64,000 bases of DNA from Afipia massiliensis. GTDB lineage: Bacteria; Pseudomonadota; Alphaproteobacteria; Rhizobiales; Xanthobacteraceae. Every line of letters starts with the position of its first letter. Positions within the stretch are counted from its first letter, which is position 1. The notes beneath the pieces are model-generated. The model searched no databases and had not been told where the DNA came from. It was given only the letters and a program-made list of their open reading frames with translations. The stretch lies in assembly GCF_014203115.1 (NCBI RefSeq), contig NZ_JACHIJ010000004.1, positions 372,001-436,000 on the forward strand. Direction: 5' to 3'. Below, piece after piece: positions 8,503 to 16,946 of this stretch. The position numbers were made by a program, and so were the translations under genes.

Positions 8503-9456
8503 TCAGGCGGCTTCGTCGGCAGACACCGAGTCGTCGCCGTCGCCATCGTCCGATTCATCAGCCGCTGCATCCGCACCTGCGTCAGCATCCGCCTTGGCGC
8601 CGCGACGCGGGCTCTTGGCAAGGTTGGCTTCGATCTCCTTGACCGCTTCGGTCTCGGTGACGTGCTGAACCACGGCGATTTCGCGCGACAGGCGATCGAG
8701 TGCGGCTTCGTAAAGCTGCCGTTCGCTGTAGGACTGCTCGGGCTGCGACTCGGAGCGGAACAGGTCACGCACCACTTCGGCAATCGCGACGATGTCGCCC
8801 GAATTGATCTTCGCTTCGTATTCCTGCGCGCGGCGCGACCACATGGTGCGCTTGATGCGCGCGCGGCCCTTGAGGGTTTCCAGCGCGCGCTTGACGAGCG
8901 AGGGGTCCGACAGCTTGCGCATGCCGACATTGGCGACCTTCGCCGTCGGCACCCGCAACGTCATCTTGTCCTTGATGAAGTTGATCACAAAAAGCTCAAG
9001 CCGTGCGCCTGCGATTTCCTGCTCTTCGATCGCGAGAATCTGGCCGACGCCATGCGCCGGATACACCACGAATTCATTGGTCTTGAAGCCCTGACGCTGG
9101 GTCAACGGCTTCTTCGGCTCCTCCACGCGCGGTGCAGCAGCAACCGGCTTCGCGGCAGGCTTGCCGGCAACGGTCTTCACGGGGGCCTTGGGTGCAGCGG
9201 TCTTGGCAACAGGCTTCGTCACCGTCTTCGAAGGCTTCGCAACGGGCTTTGCGGGGGCCTTCGCGGACGTCTTGGCAGGTTTTTTGTTCGGCATTGTGCT
9301 TCTTTTGTTTTTTGAGGGTGTGGCGGACGCGCGAGCATCCTTCTTGGACGCGCTGCGGCTCGCCGCGAGCGTCTTCTTGGTGCCCTTATCCTTGGAACCC
9401 TTGTCGTTTGTTTTGGAGTTCTTTTTATGACGCGATTTGTCTGACACAGCGCCCAT
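8503..9456 (-). CDS. carD: CarD-family transcriptional regulator with long Lys/Ala/Pro-rich N-terminal extension
   Basis: A 317-residue protein. Residues about 120-290 form the CarD/CdnL module: the RNA-polymerase-interacting Tudor-like domain (KTNEFVVYPAHGVGQILAIE) and a helical DNA-binding domain (KRTMWSRRAQEYEAKINSGD). CarD proteins stabilise open promoter complexes, mainly at rRNA and other core promoters. Residues 1-115 are a basic, low-complexity tail of KPAAKP/KTVAKP type, like histone H1 tails. The end is acidic (DESDDGDGDD). ATG 9456 gives the full tail; an internal ATG at 9294 would drop 54 residues. Confidence 0.9.
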   Translation of the reverse strand: MGAVSDKSRHKKNSKTNDKGSKDKGTKKTLAASRSASKKDARASATPSKNKRSTMPNKKPAKTSAKAPAKPVAKPSKTVTKPVAKTAAPKAPVKTVAGKPAAKPVAAAPRVEEPKKPLTQRQGFKTNEFVVYPAHGVGQILAIEEQEIAGARLELFVINFIKDKMTLRVPTAKVANVGMRKLSDPSLVKRALETLKGRARIKRTMWSRRAQEYEAKINSGDIVAIAEVVRDLFRSESQPEQSYSERQLYEAALDRLSREIAVVQHVTETEAVKEIEANLAKSPRRGAKADADAGADAAADESDDGDGDDSVSADEAA

Positions 9457-9542
9457 GCGTGGAAACCGCCACGCCCCTGTTTAATGGTTTCTCGGGAACC
9501 CATCGGGGCCCTAAACGCGGGGCAAAAGGGGTTCGGCGTTAG

Positions 9543-9579
9543 AATGTGCCCAAAATAGCACATTTCCCGCAAAAATCAA
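9543..9579 (-). promoter_or_regulatory. Candidate carD promoter overlapping an inverted repeat
   Basis: Reading the minus strand, TTGATT (9579-9574) and TATTTT (9557-9552) are spaced by 16 nt. The inverted repeat AATGTGC-N8-GCACATT (9543-9564) covers the -10 box, a layout that would suit a repressor. This is pattern-based only. Confidence 0.35.
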
Positions 9580-9703
9580 TGATTTATGGCCCGCGGCGCG
9601 CCTTGGACGGCCTCGGCGCCGGTATTCATCGCCGGTAGGGTTAAAAGTTATCCGCGCTGCGGAACTGCCGACACCCGCACATCGGACACCTCAGCAGGTC
9701 AAA

Positions 9704-10042
9704 TCAGTCGCCGGAACCCGGATTGGCAGAAAAATATTTGTCGAACTTGCCTTCGACGCCGTCAAATTCCTTGGCGTCGTCCGGCGCGTCCTTTTTCTGG
9801 GTGATGTTGGGCCAGGACTTGGCGTAGTCCGCATTCACCTCGAGCCATTTTTCGAGGCTCGGCTCGGTATCGGGCTTGATCGCGTCCGCAGGGCATTCCG
9901 GCTCGCACACGCCGCAGTCGATACACTCGTCCGGATGGATCACCAGCATGTTCTCACCCTCGTAGAAGCAATCCACGGGGCAAACTTCCACGCAGTCCAT
10001 GTACTTGCACTTGATGCAGTTTTCAGTGACGACGTACGTCAT
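9704..10042 (-). CDS. fdxA: Seven-iron ferredoxin FdxA (3Fe-4S/4Fe-4S)
   Basis: A 112-residue soluble electron carrier. The N-terminal cluster site is C9-x6-C with CVEVCPVDC, and the second is [12 protein letters not shown], a pattern of one 3Fe-4S and one 4Fe-4S cluster as in Azotobacter FdI-like proteins. The C-terminal acidic tail (about 50 residues, [14 protein letters not shown]) is usual for the alphaproteobacterial form. GGAG precedes ATG 10042. It lies downstream of the S4 protein and helicase genes on the same strand. Confidence 0.93.
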   Translation of the reverse strand: MTYVVTENCIKCKYMDCVEVCPVDCFYEGENMLVIHPDECIDCGVCEPECPADAIKPDTEPSLEKWLEVNADYAKSWPNITQKKDAPDDAKEFDGVEGKFDKYFSANPGSGD

Positions 10043-10135
10043 CCAAGGCTCCGGACAGTCTCATTTTCTGGTTTGGCGTAGCGCAGGATGTGCGGCGCTG
10101 CAAGGGACGCCGTCATGGCCACCATTGGCAATTAG

Positions 10136-10405
10136 TCATTCCGGAGGCGATTGCAAATCGAGGTAAATGGTTCGCGCGGCGGTGGCATCTCCGCGCCGAT
10201 CCATAAATCCGGTGATCTTCAGAATCCGCACCCGGCTGTCGAGCGCGATGGTGAGAACCTCGCCTGCCTTCACCGCATGCCCCGGCGAAGTCTGACGCGC
10301 TCCATTAATTCGGACGCGGCCCCTGGCGACCAGAGCCGCAGCATCGGTTCGGGTTTTCACGACCCGCGCATGCCACAGCCACTTGTCGAGACGCTGCCGA
10401 TCCAA
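10136..10405 (-). CDS. RNA-binding S4 domain protein (Hsp15-like)
   Basis: An 89-residue S4 protein: DRQRLDKWLWHARVVKTRT at the start, then ALVARGRVRINGARQ, the alpha-L RNA-binding fold. Hsp15 relatives bind 50S subunits carrying nascent chains and rescue stalled ribosomes. The start is taken as TTG 10405, one base after the helicase TGA (10409-10407), with AAGGA from the helicase 3' end five bases upstream. The frame remains open far upstream, but that part is the shadow of the helicase gene. The placement implies translational coupling to the helicase. Confidence 0.75.
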   Translation of the reverse strand: MDRQRLDKWLWHARVVKTRTDAAALVARGRVRINGARQTSPGHAVKAGEVLTIALDSRVRILKITGFMDRRGDATAARTIYLDLQSPPE

Positions 10406-10406
10406 A

Positions 10407-13400
10407 TCAGTCCTTGCGGTTACCCGCGAGCTGCTCCTTGAGCGCCGCCAGTTTTGCGAAAGGCGAGTTCGGATCCGCGGGGCGATCGCGTTCGCGCGGA
10501 GCGGCGCTGGTCGCGTAGGTCCGAAGCGCACCGCCGCTGCGATCACGATCGTCCTTGCGGTTGTCGCGGCGCTTGTCGAACTTGCCTTTGCTGCGGTCCT
10601 GGCCGCGATCCTGATTGCGGTCCTTGCCCTTGAAATGGTCACGCGGCGGCCGGCCGCCCTTGTCGTCGCGCGGCGGACGCGCCTGTGCGGCATCAGCGCC
10701 TTCTGCGGCAACCACCGGTGCGTCACCGCGCGGACGGCGATGCTCGTTACTGCGATCGCGGCGATGACGGCCATGGCGTTCGCGCTTGTCGCCTTCGGCA
10801 GCGGCTTCACCTTCGGCTGCCGGTGCAGCGGATTTGTCCGGTCCCTTGTAGCGGCTGCGATCATGACGCGGCCGGCGTTCCTCGGAACGCCCGCCCGGCC
10901 GCCAGACTTCAACCAGCACCGGTTCTGCGGGGACGGCTTCAGTCGCTTCGGCCGCAGCAACGTCGGGCGCAGTTTCGGTTGCAGCAACTGGTTCTGCGGC
11001 AGAGTCACTCGCTGCGGCTTCAACTGCGAGCTCCGCAGCTTCCGTTACCGGGGCGAACTCAACCTCCGGCAACCGCGTTGCTGTGGCATCCGCAGCCACT
11101 GTCTCGGCAGCAGCTTCAACGTCATTGGTGATGTCGGCGACCGACTCCGTTGCCGCAGCCGCCTCCGGCTCAACAGCAACCGCTTCCGCTTCCGTCGCAA
11201 CAGCGACGGTCGGAACGGCTTCAGAGCCTGCAACAGCTTCTGTGGGCGTCTCTGCGGGCGCCACAGGCGGCGCGACCTCAACCGGCAGCGGCGGCCGCTT
11301 TTCCATGCGGTAGCCGAGTGCCTTCAGGATCGAGGCGAAATCATCACCGGCAGAACCGGTCAGCGATGTCATCGCCTGCGTGGCGATAAACGAGCGGCCA
11401 TCGAATGCGCCCGCAGGCTTCTCACCCGATGAGCCCGGACGCCACGACAGCGCAGGACGAATAAGATCGGCGAGGCGTTCCAGAATGTCGACGCGCACCG
11501 CACGGTCGCCGCACAGCTTATAGCCAAGCGTGCGGTAAGCTTCCTGATCCAGCGCCTTGTCTGCAGGGAAGGACGTGCGCCCGCTGGCGGCCAGATGCTG
11601 CCCGCCGGTCAGCGCCGACCAGTCCACGTCATCGCGCTTCAGCGCCCAGAGCAGCGACGCCAGTCCGCGCGCCGCCGGCTTGAGCAGCGCGGGGAAGAAA
11701 ATATGATACGCGCCGAACCGCACGCCGTACTTGCGCAAGGATGCGCGCGACGGCTGGTCGAGATCCTTCATCTCCGCGGCGATCTTCGGCCGTTCCAGCA
11801 CACCGAGCGCTTCGATCAACTGGAAGGCGATGCCGCGCGCGATGCCGGTGATGTCTTCGGCCTTCGACAGTTCGAACATCGGGCCGAGAATTTTTTCGAT
11901 ATGCGTTTTGAGCCATAGATCCAGCCGCGTCTGCACAGCCTCGCGCGACGGGCCGGTCAGGCGCTCATCGGCAATGATCCGGATGCGGGGATGCAGCACG
12001 TCGTCGGCAGCGACCAGCTTGGCGACGGCATCGCCGGTCCAGCGCAACGTACCGTCGGAGGTCAGCACGAACTGATCGTCCGGCGCCTTCGACAGCTTTT
12101 CGGCGCGCGCATCGATCTCGCCAGCCAGCGCCTTCAGTGCAGCAGCCTGCAAGGCCTTGGCATCGGAGCCCGCTTCCGCCGACTCCGGCGCGAACATGAA
12201 TCCATCGAGACGGCCAATCATATGGCCCTCTACGATCACTTCGCCCGTCTTCCCAATCTCAGTATTCAGCATCGTGTTTTCCCGTAAGCGCCGCATCAAT
12301 ACACTGGTCCGGCGATCAACGAAACGCTCAGTTAGCCGTTCATGCAGGGCATCTGACAATTTATCCTCGACCCCACGGGCAATTCCCTGCCAGCGTTCGG
12401 GGTCCACCAGCCAATCGGGACGATTTGCCGCGAATGTCCAGGTCCGGATCTGGGCAATCCTGGCCGATAATGTGTCGATATCGCCGTCGGTGCGGTCGGT
12501 TTGCGCGATCTGGGCTTCGAACCAGTTGTCCGGAATCCGGCCCTTTCGCATCAAAAACCCATACAGCGTGGTGACAAGCTCGGCGTGCGCAGCTGGCGAG
12601 AGCTTGCGGTAATCCGGAATCTGGCAGGCCTCCCACAGCCGCTCGACGGCGGCGGCGCCCTTGGCCATGTCGCGGACGTCCTCGTCGCGCGCCGCGTGCT
12701 CGAGCACGCGGATATCCTCGGCAATCGGCGCGCGCGTCAGTACCTCATGGTTCGGCACCAGCGCGAGCGACACCTGAAGCGCGCCCAGCGATGAGAAATC
12801 CAGCCGCGTGTTCCGCCATTGCAGCATCTTGACGCTGTCGAAGGTGTGATTCTGCAGCGCATTGACCAGTTCGGGCTCGAACGGCGCGCAGCGCCCCGTG
12901 GTCCCGAATGTTCCATCGCGCGTGGCGCGGCCGGCGCGGCCCGCGATCTGCGCAAACTCCGAAGGCGTCAGCCGGCGGAACTGATAGCCGTCGTATTTGC
13001 GGTCGGATGCGAACGCCACATGATCGACGTCGAGGTTGAGACCCATCCCCACCGCATCGGTGGCAACGAGATAATCGACGTCGCCGGACTGGAACATCTC
13101 CACCTGCGCATTGCGGGTGCGCGGCGACAGCGAGCCCAGCACCACGGCGGCGCCGCCATGCTGACGTCGGATCAGTTCGGCAATGGCGTAAACTTCGTCG
13201 GCGGAGAACGCGACAATCGCAGTACGTCTAGGCTGCCGCGTGATCTTGCGGTCGCCGGCGAATTCGAGCTGCGACAGCCGCGGCCGCGTGACGATGTTGG
13301 CGCCGGGCAATAGCCGCTCGATGATCGGCCGCATGGTGGCCGCACCCAGCAGCAGGGTTTCATCGCGCCCGCGCCGGTTCAGTATCTTGTCGGTGAAAAC

Positions 13401-13757
13401 GTGACCGCGCTCCAGATCGGAAGCGATCTGGATTTCATCTACCGCGAGAAACGACACATCGAGATCGCGCGGCATCGCCTCCACCGTGGAGACCCAGTAC
13501 CGCGCCCTGGGCGGCTTGATCTTCTCCTCGCCAGTGATCAGCGCCACGGCATCGGCACCGGCCCGCGCAGCGATCTTGTTGTAGACCTCACGCGCCAGCA
13601 GCCGCAGCGGCAGACCGATGATTCCCGACGAATGAGCCAGCATCCGCTCAATCGCCAGATGGGTCTTGCCGGTGTTGGTGGGGCCGAGCACCGCAGTGAC
13701 ACCGGCGCCAGGAGCACGCTCATTCGAAAACAGCGGGGCGGAAGACGACAAGGGCAT
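10407..13757 (-). CDS. SUV3-like ATP-dependent RNA helicase with long low-complexity C-terminal tail
   Basis: About 1116 residues. Superfamily 2 helicase motifs: Walker A GPTNTGKT (25-32), DEIQ (107-110), and the motif VI region QIAGRAGRATRDGTFG. This arrangement and the PTNTGKTHLA signature match the mitochondrial SUV3/alphaproteobacterial helicase family involved in RNA turnover. From about residue 810 the protein becomes disordered: an Ala/Glu/Val/Thr-rich stretch of roughly 130 residues, then an Arg/Lys/Asp/Gly-rich region (KGKDRNQDRGQDRSKGKFDK) that probably binds RNA. ATG 13757 is chosen; GTG 13781 would add eight residues. It is followed directly by the S4 protein gene. Confidence 0.88.
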   Translation of the reverse strand: MPLSSSAPLFSNERAPGAGVTAVLGPTNTGKTHLAIERMLAHSSGIIGLPLRLLAREVYNKIAARAGADAVALITGEEKIKPPRARYWVSTVEAMPRDLDVSFLAVDEIQIASDLERGHVFTDKILNRRGRDETLLLGAATMRPIIERLLPGANIVTRPRLSQLEFAGDRKITRQPRRTAIVAFSADEVYAIAELIRRQHGGAAVVLGSLSPRTRNAQVEMFQSGDVDYLVATDAVGMGLNLDVDHVAFASDRKYDGYQFRRLTPSEFAQIAGRAGRATRDGTFGTTGRCAPFEPELVNALQNHTFDSVKMLQWRNTRLDFSSLGALQVSLALVPNHEVLTRAPIAEDIRVLEHAARDEDVRDMAKGAAAVERLWEACQIPDYRKLSPAAHAELVTTLYGFLMRKGRIPDNWFEAQIAQTDRTDGDIDTLSARIAQIRTWTFAANRPDWLVDPERWQGIARGVEDKLSDALHERLTERFVDRRTSVLMRRLRENTMLNTEIGKTGEVIVEGHMIGRLDGFMFAPESAEAGSDAKALQAAALKALAGEIDARAEKLSKAPDDQFVLTSDGTLRWTGDAVAKLVAADDVLHPRIRIIADERLTGPSREAVQTRLDLWLKTHIEKILGPMFELSKAEDITGIARGIAFQLIEALGVLERPKIAAEMKDLDQPSRASLRKYGVRFGAYHIFFPALLKPAARGLASLLWALKRDDVDWSALTGGQHLAASGRTSFPADKALDQEAYRTLGYKLCGDRAVRVDILERLADLIRPALSWRPGSSGEKPAGAFDGRSFIATQAMTSLTGSAGDDFASILKALGYRMEKRPPLPVEVAPPVAPAETPTEAVAGSEAVPTVAVATEAEAVAVEPEAAAATESVADITNDVEAAAETVAADATATRLPEVEFAPVTEAAELAVEAAASDSAAEPVAATETAPDVAAAEATEAVPAEPVLVEVWRPGGRSEERRPRHDRSRYKGPDKSAAPAAEGEAAAEGDKRERHGRHRRDRSNEHRRPRGDAPVVAAEGADAAQARPPRDDKGGRPPRDHFKGKDRNQDRGQDRSKGKFDKRRDNRKDDRDRSGGALRTYATSAAPRERDRPADPNSPFAKLAALKEQLAGNRKD

Positions 13758-14107
13758 AATCACAAGGTCCGCATAACGCACACGACGCGGACGCCGCAGG
13801 CAGTGACTGGAAGTGTCTCACAATGCGACGCTATTCACGCCGCAACTTAAGATTTGGAACGGTTAAGGAACGAAAGAAGCCCGAATCGCTGACTCGCGGT
13901 GTGATTGCCTCGAAGGCCTCAACATGTCGCACAATTCGTCGGTCAACGATACTATATGGGGTTTGAAGATGCTCCGCGCATGTCGCGATCGGGATGAAAT
14001 CGTTAAGTCCGGAGTCGAATCGGATTGGCCGAAGAGTCAACACGATTCATGGTGAGATTCGCGGCTGAATCAGCGCGGCGGCGGCCGCAGGACCCGGACC
14101 GACCGGG
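13758..14107. other. Non-coding gap upstream of the SUV3-like helicase
   Basis: This 350-bp stretch separates the DUF3108 gene from the helicase gene, both on minus. It should hold the helicase promoter, but no box pair stands out. A 7-bp GC hairpin (GACCCGG / CCGGGTC, 14091-14109) overlaps the DUF3108 stop and lacks a T-run. Short open frames here have no recognisable product. Confidence 0.4.
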
Positions 14108-14974
14108 TCAGTTCGTCGAGTTCGTCTTGGCGGTCTTCTGCGCCGAAACAAATTCCGTCGCTTCGATCATGCCGGTGCCGAGCGGCGTTGGAATGGTGAT
14201 CCTGAAAGGCGCCAGCACACGCGTCCCGGCGATCGGCGCGAACCAGATTTCCATGTTGCGCTGGGCCGCGACGTACTTGATCGAAACGCGATCCGGAACG
14301 TAGCCCGCGATCGGCGTAAAATAGACCGCACAGACCACGACCGGCCCATGATAGCCCTTTTCGGCCTTGACCGTTTCCATGCGCTTGTACTCAAGCCGCA
14401 GATCGTAACGCATCCGGCCGTCGAACACCGACAGCGTCCTGCGGCACGCTTCGGGACCAACCGGATCGCCGGTGCCCGCGACTTTCAGCAGCGAGCCCGT
14501 CATCGGATCGAGCACGTTGCGGCGATGCGCGTCGGTCACCGGAATACGATCCGGGCTTTCCGGCGGCTGCGGCTCGATCGTGGAGTCCTTGACGTTGCCG
14601 CCGCCCAGCGCGATGCGGATGACTTCAGCTTTCTTTCCGTAATTGACGGTCGAAACGTAGCTGAGCGGAGCGAATTGACCCGCCGTGATACGGCCCTGTG
14701 TGGTGCCGGTGCCATTGCCGCCGCCGATGGATTTCATCAGCCCGGTGGTGGCGCCGCTGACGGCGGCCGAATACTGGTCTTCGGAAACATCGACGATCCA
14801 AGCGCCTTTGCCGATGGGGAGGCCGGCGAGCGAAGCTTCATACTTGGCGTCCAAACGTCCCTGGGCCGTCGCAGGCACGGCCAGCGACGCGCAGAGAGCC
14901 AGCGCCCCCGACAGGCAAAGCCCTAGCCTGACGATCCGGAAGCGTTTCCGGGCGAATTCTGGGAACCGGGGCAT
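14108..14974 (-). CDS. DUF3108 domain-containing exported protein
   Basis: A 288-residue protein with a signal peptide (LGLCLSGALALCASLAVPATAQG) and a beta-rich DUF3108 domain: RLDAKYEASLAGLPIGKGAW at the start of the mature part, LSVFDGRMRYDLRLEY in the middle, and the final PDRVSIKYVAA...MEIWFAPI strands. The family resembles LolA/outer-membrane-associated beta folds; its function is unknown. ATG 14974 is preferred over the open frame to 15034 because the signal peptide then has normal length. It is a single gene between the helicase and divergent rpmB. Confidence 0.8.
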   Translation of the reverse strand: MPRFPEFARKRFRIVRLGLCLSGALALCASLAVPATAQGRLDAKYEASLAGLPIGKGAWIVDVSEDQYSAAVSGATTGLMKSIGGGNGTGTTQGRITAGQFAPLSYVSTVNYGKKAEVIRIALGGGNVKDSTIEPQPPESPDRIPVTDAHRRNVLDPMTGSLLKVAGTGDPVGPEACRRTLSVFDGRMRYDLRLEYKRMETVKAEKGYHGPVVVCAVYFTPIAGYVPDRVSIKYVAAQRNMEIWFAPIAGTRVLAPFRITIPTPLGTGMIEATEFVSAQKTAKTNSTN

Positions 14975-15226
14975 GTCCACCGACGAAAATCCTTGCACAC
15001 GATGACCGGCGATTGACCGGCGCCCCCGGAGCACGGCGTCGGCGGGACGGCTATCCCGCGTAGGCCGCGAAAGTCGCTATCGAAAGCCTGTGGTAACTTG
15101 TCTGGTCAGGGATTACGTCGATTATATGTTAGGAAATCACTGGTTTAACGGGGAAAATTGTCATTTTTGCCGACGGCGGCCTCTCGCCCTGACCCGCAGA
15201 TAAGTTGCTGAAATCGCCTCCCAACC

Positions 15227-15255
15227 TTGACGCTAGGCGGCTAGCCCCTTATAGC
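15227..15255 (+). promoter_or_regulatory. Predicted rpmB promoter (sigma70-type)
   Basis: TTGACG (15227-15232) and TATAGC (15250-15255) are separated by exactly 17 nt and lie about 90 nt upstream of the rpmB start. This is the best promoter match in the window. The rest of the 15035-15347 spacer shows nothing else that I can name. Confidence 0.7.
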
Positions 15256-15347
15256 TCCGCCGTTCCTGAAATGGACGGTTTCAAACCCCCACGCGACCCC
15301 GTTCCGGTGGTCCGGGGCGACACAAGATTTCGCCAAAGGATTACGCT

Positions 15348-15641
15348 ATGTCTCGGCGCTGCGAATTGACGGCCAAGGGCCCTCAGGTTGGCCACAAGGT
15401 CAGCCACTCGAACCACAAGACCAAGCGCCGGTTCCTGCCGAACCTGTGCAACGTCACCCTGATCTCGGACACGCTCGGCCGCTCGGTGCGCCTGCGTATT
15501 TCGACCAATGCGCTGAAGTCGGTCGATCACCGCGGTGGCCTCGACGCATTCCTGATCAAGGCCAGCGCCGACGACCTGTCGCCGAAGGCGGTCGAACTGA
15601 AGCGCCAGATCGAAAAGAAGAAGCTCGCCGTCGCGAGCTGA
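15348..15641 (+). CDS. rpmB: 50S ribosomal protein L28
   Basis: A 97-residue basic protein that begins [20 protein letters not shown] and contains [15 protein letters not shown], the L28 family signature; the C-terminal extension ([16 protein letters not shown]) is the alphaproteobacterial form. AAAGGA lies upstream of ATG 15348. It is monocistronic: a predicted promoter precedes it and a strong terminator follows 25 nt after the stop. Confidence 0.97.
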   Translation: MSRRCELTAKGPQVGHKVSHSNHKTKRRFLPNLCNVTLISDTLGRSVRLRISTNALKSVDHRGGLDAFLIKASADDLSPKAVELKRQIEKKKLAVAS

Positions 15642-15665
15642 TCGTTCGATCCGCAACAGGATTTC

Positions 15666-15697
15666 AAAAGGCCGGGCTTTTGTCCGGCCTTTTTTTG
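15666..15697 (+). terminator. Rho-independent terminator of rpmB
   Basis: A 10-bp stem AAAAGGCCGG / CCGGCCTTTT (15666-15675 with 15684-15693) with an 8-nt loop and a T-run. Confidence 0.9.
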
Positions 15698-15754
15698 TTT
15701 TGAAGATCTTCTGCCGTCATTACGGGGCGAACTCGCACCTCAGGATGACGGCAC

Positions 15755-16780
15755 TCACTCCCCGACCAGCGTGAATTGCAGCAGCAGGGTGCGCTGGATC
15801 ATCGAGAAATTGTCGTCCGACACCATGGTCAGTACGGTCTCGCCCTTGTCGGTGACGTGCGCGTCGATGCCCTCCATGTTGTCGACCTCGTACCCGAGAT
15901 CGACCTCGAAGATCGTCGGCCCGTCGATCACCGCATCCGGAACAACGGATTTGACCGGGATGCGGCGGATGCGAATGCCGACGCCTTCGAGCAGTGAAAA
16001 CTTTCGTTCCAGCAGCAGCAGATCGCCGGACGGCAACAGAACCGCATCGCTGATGTCGAAATTGTCCGTGCGCCTGACCGTGAACGGACCGGGCGACGGT
16101 CCACCGATCAGGAAGCTCAGGATATTTCCCGACGGATCGAGCCCGCGCTCCGAAATCGCAATCAGGCTTCCTGCAAGCGGCTGCCCCTTCGGGACGAACA
16201 CGAGGGCTTCGAGTCCCTTGTTAAAGGGCAGCTCGCTCATCCCGGGCGGCAGCGGCACCACCTCGCCTCTCGAGCGGATGCCGCCTTTGCTGAAATCGAA
16301 CCGCACGATCTGATTGACACGCTCAAAGCCCACATAAGCCGTGGACCCGTCGAGCGCGAGCGACTCGCTGTCGAACCAGCTACGCGCAGTGACTTTCTTG
16401 CCATCGCTGTCCAGCATCGGCGCGGATTTCACATCGGCCAGTCCCGCCATGCGCTTGCCCCGATAGGCGATGCGTCCGGTAAACCAGCTGCCCTTGTCGC
16501 TGATGGCGATGAACTGCTCGCCCTTCTTGTCGAGCCGCAGTCCCGACAGGCCGCCGAAACCGCGAAACGACGAAGTGAGGATGAGCCCGCTGCGAAACTC
16601 CAGCGCGCCATAACGAATGTGGGTCGGATCGCGCGGATCGAAGGATTCGATCGGGCGCGCCTTGACCTCGACGGCGGCGGTCTGCGCCGCAGCGGGGGTT
16701 GCACCCAGACCGGCCATGCACGCGGGCAGCACAACCGCGGCGCTCCCCAGAAACCGCCGGCGGCTGATGTCGGTGGTCAT
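15755..16780 (-). CDS. Tat-exported esterase-like activity of phytase family protein
   Basis: A 341-residue protein with a twin-arginine signal (ISRRRFLGSAAVVLPACMAG) and an AQ-type cleavage site near residue 33. The mature part is a beta-propeller-like domain of the phytase-esterase family (YGALEFRSGLILTSS, FIAISDKGSWFTGR, GLEALVFVPKGQ, DNMEGIDAH). Export in folded form suggests a periplasmic phosphoesterase/esterase, but the substrate is unknown. The ATG at 16780 touches the outer stem of a large hairpin (16782-16860). No strong Shine-Dalgarno exists outside that stem, so initiation may depend on RNA folding. Confidence 0.8.
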   Translation of the reverse strand: MTTDISRRRFLGSAAVVLPACMAGLGATPAAAQTAAVEVKARPIESFDPRDPTHIRYGALEFRSGLILTSSFRGFGGLSGLRLDKKGEQFIAISDKGSWFTGRIAYRGKRMAGLADVKSAPMLDSDGKKVTARSWFDSESLALDGSTAYVGFERVNQIVRFDFSKGGIRSRGEVVPLPPGMSELPFNKGLEALVFVPKGQPLAGSLIAISERGLDPSGNILSFLIGGPSPGPFTVRRTDNFDISDAVLLPSGDLLLLERKFSLLEGVGIRIRRIPVKSVVPDAVIDGPTIFEVDLGYEVDNMEGIDAHVTDKGETVLTMVSDDNFSMIQRTLLLQFTLVGE

Positions 16781-16781
16781 G

Positions 16782-16860
16782 TCGAGTGATCCGGTTCTGA
16801 CATTCGTATCACTTCTCGGCCGGCACCTTTTACGAATGTCAGAACCAAAGGATCACTCGA
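16782..16860. repeat. Large bulged inverted repeat 1 (cobT-Tat gene spacer)
   Basis: The arms 16782-16808 and 16831-16860 are perfectly complementary except for a 3-nt bulge (AAA) in the right arm. The outer stem is 11 bp (TCGAGTGATCC), the inner stem 16 bp (GGTTCTGACATTCGTA), and the loop 22 nt. It begins two bases from the start codon of the Tat-exported protein gene. Confidence 0.9.
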
Positions 16861-16871
16861 ATTATAGTCTG

Positions 16872-16946
16872 CTAGTGTCCTTTCGTATCCGACGTTCGCT
16901 CGGGAGCCGCTACAGAGTAAAGCGAACGTCGGATACGGGACACTAG
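16872..16946. repeat. Large bulged inverted repeat 2, supplying the cobT stop codon
   Basis: The arms 16872-16900 and 16921-16946 pair with a 9-bp outer stem (CTAGTGTCC), a 3-nt bulge (TTT) and a 17-bp inner stem (CGTATCCGACGTTCGCT); the loop is 20 nt. The architecture equals that of repeat 1 but the sequence differs. The TAG that ends cobT (16945-16943) is part of the outer stem. Confidence 0.9.

Noticed and set aside
10406-11023. N-terminal extension of the S4 protein by about 200 residues
   Set aside because: It reads the helicase tail in another frame; no Shine-Dalgarno or family match; the TTG at 10405 fits better.
14091-14109. GC hairpin at the DUF3108 3' end as terminator
   Set aside because: No T-run follows on either strand and it overlaps the stop codon.
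16782-16946. The two cobT-spacer inverted repeats as insertion-sequence ends
   Set aside because: No transposase frame lies between or beside them, and no target duplication is visible; they are treated as non-coding repeats.
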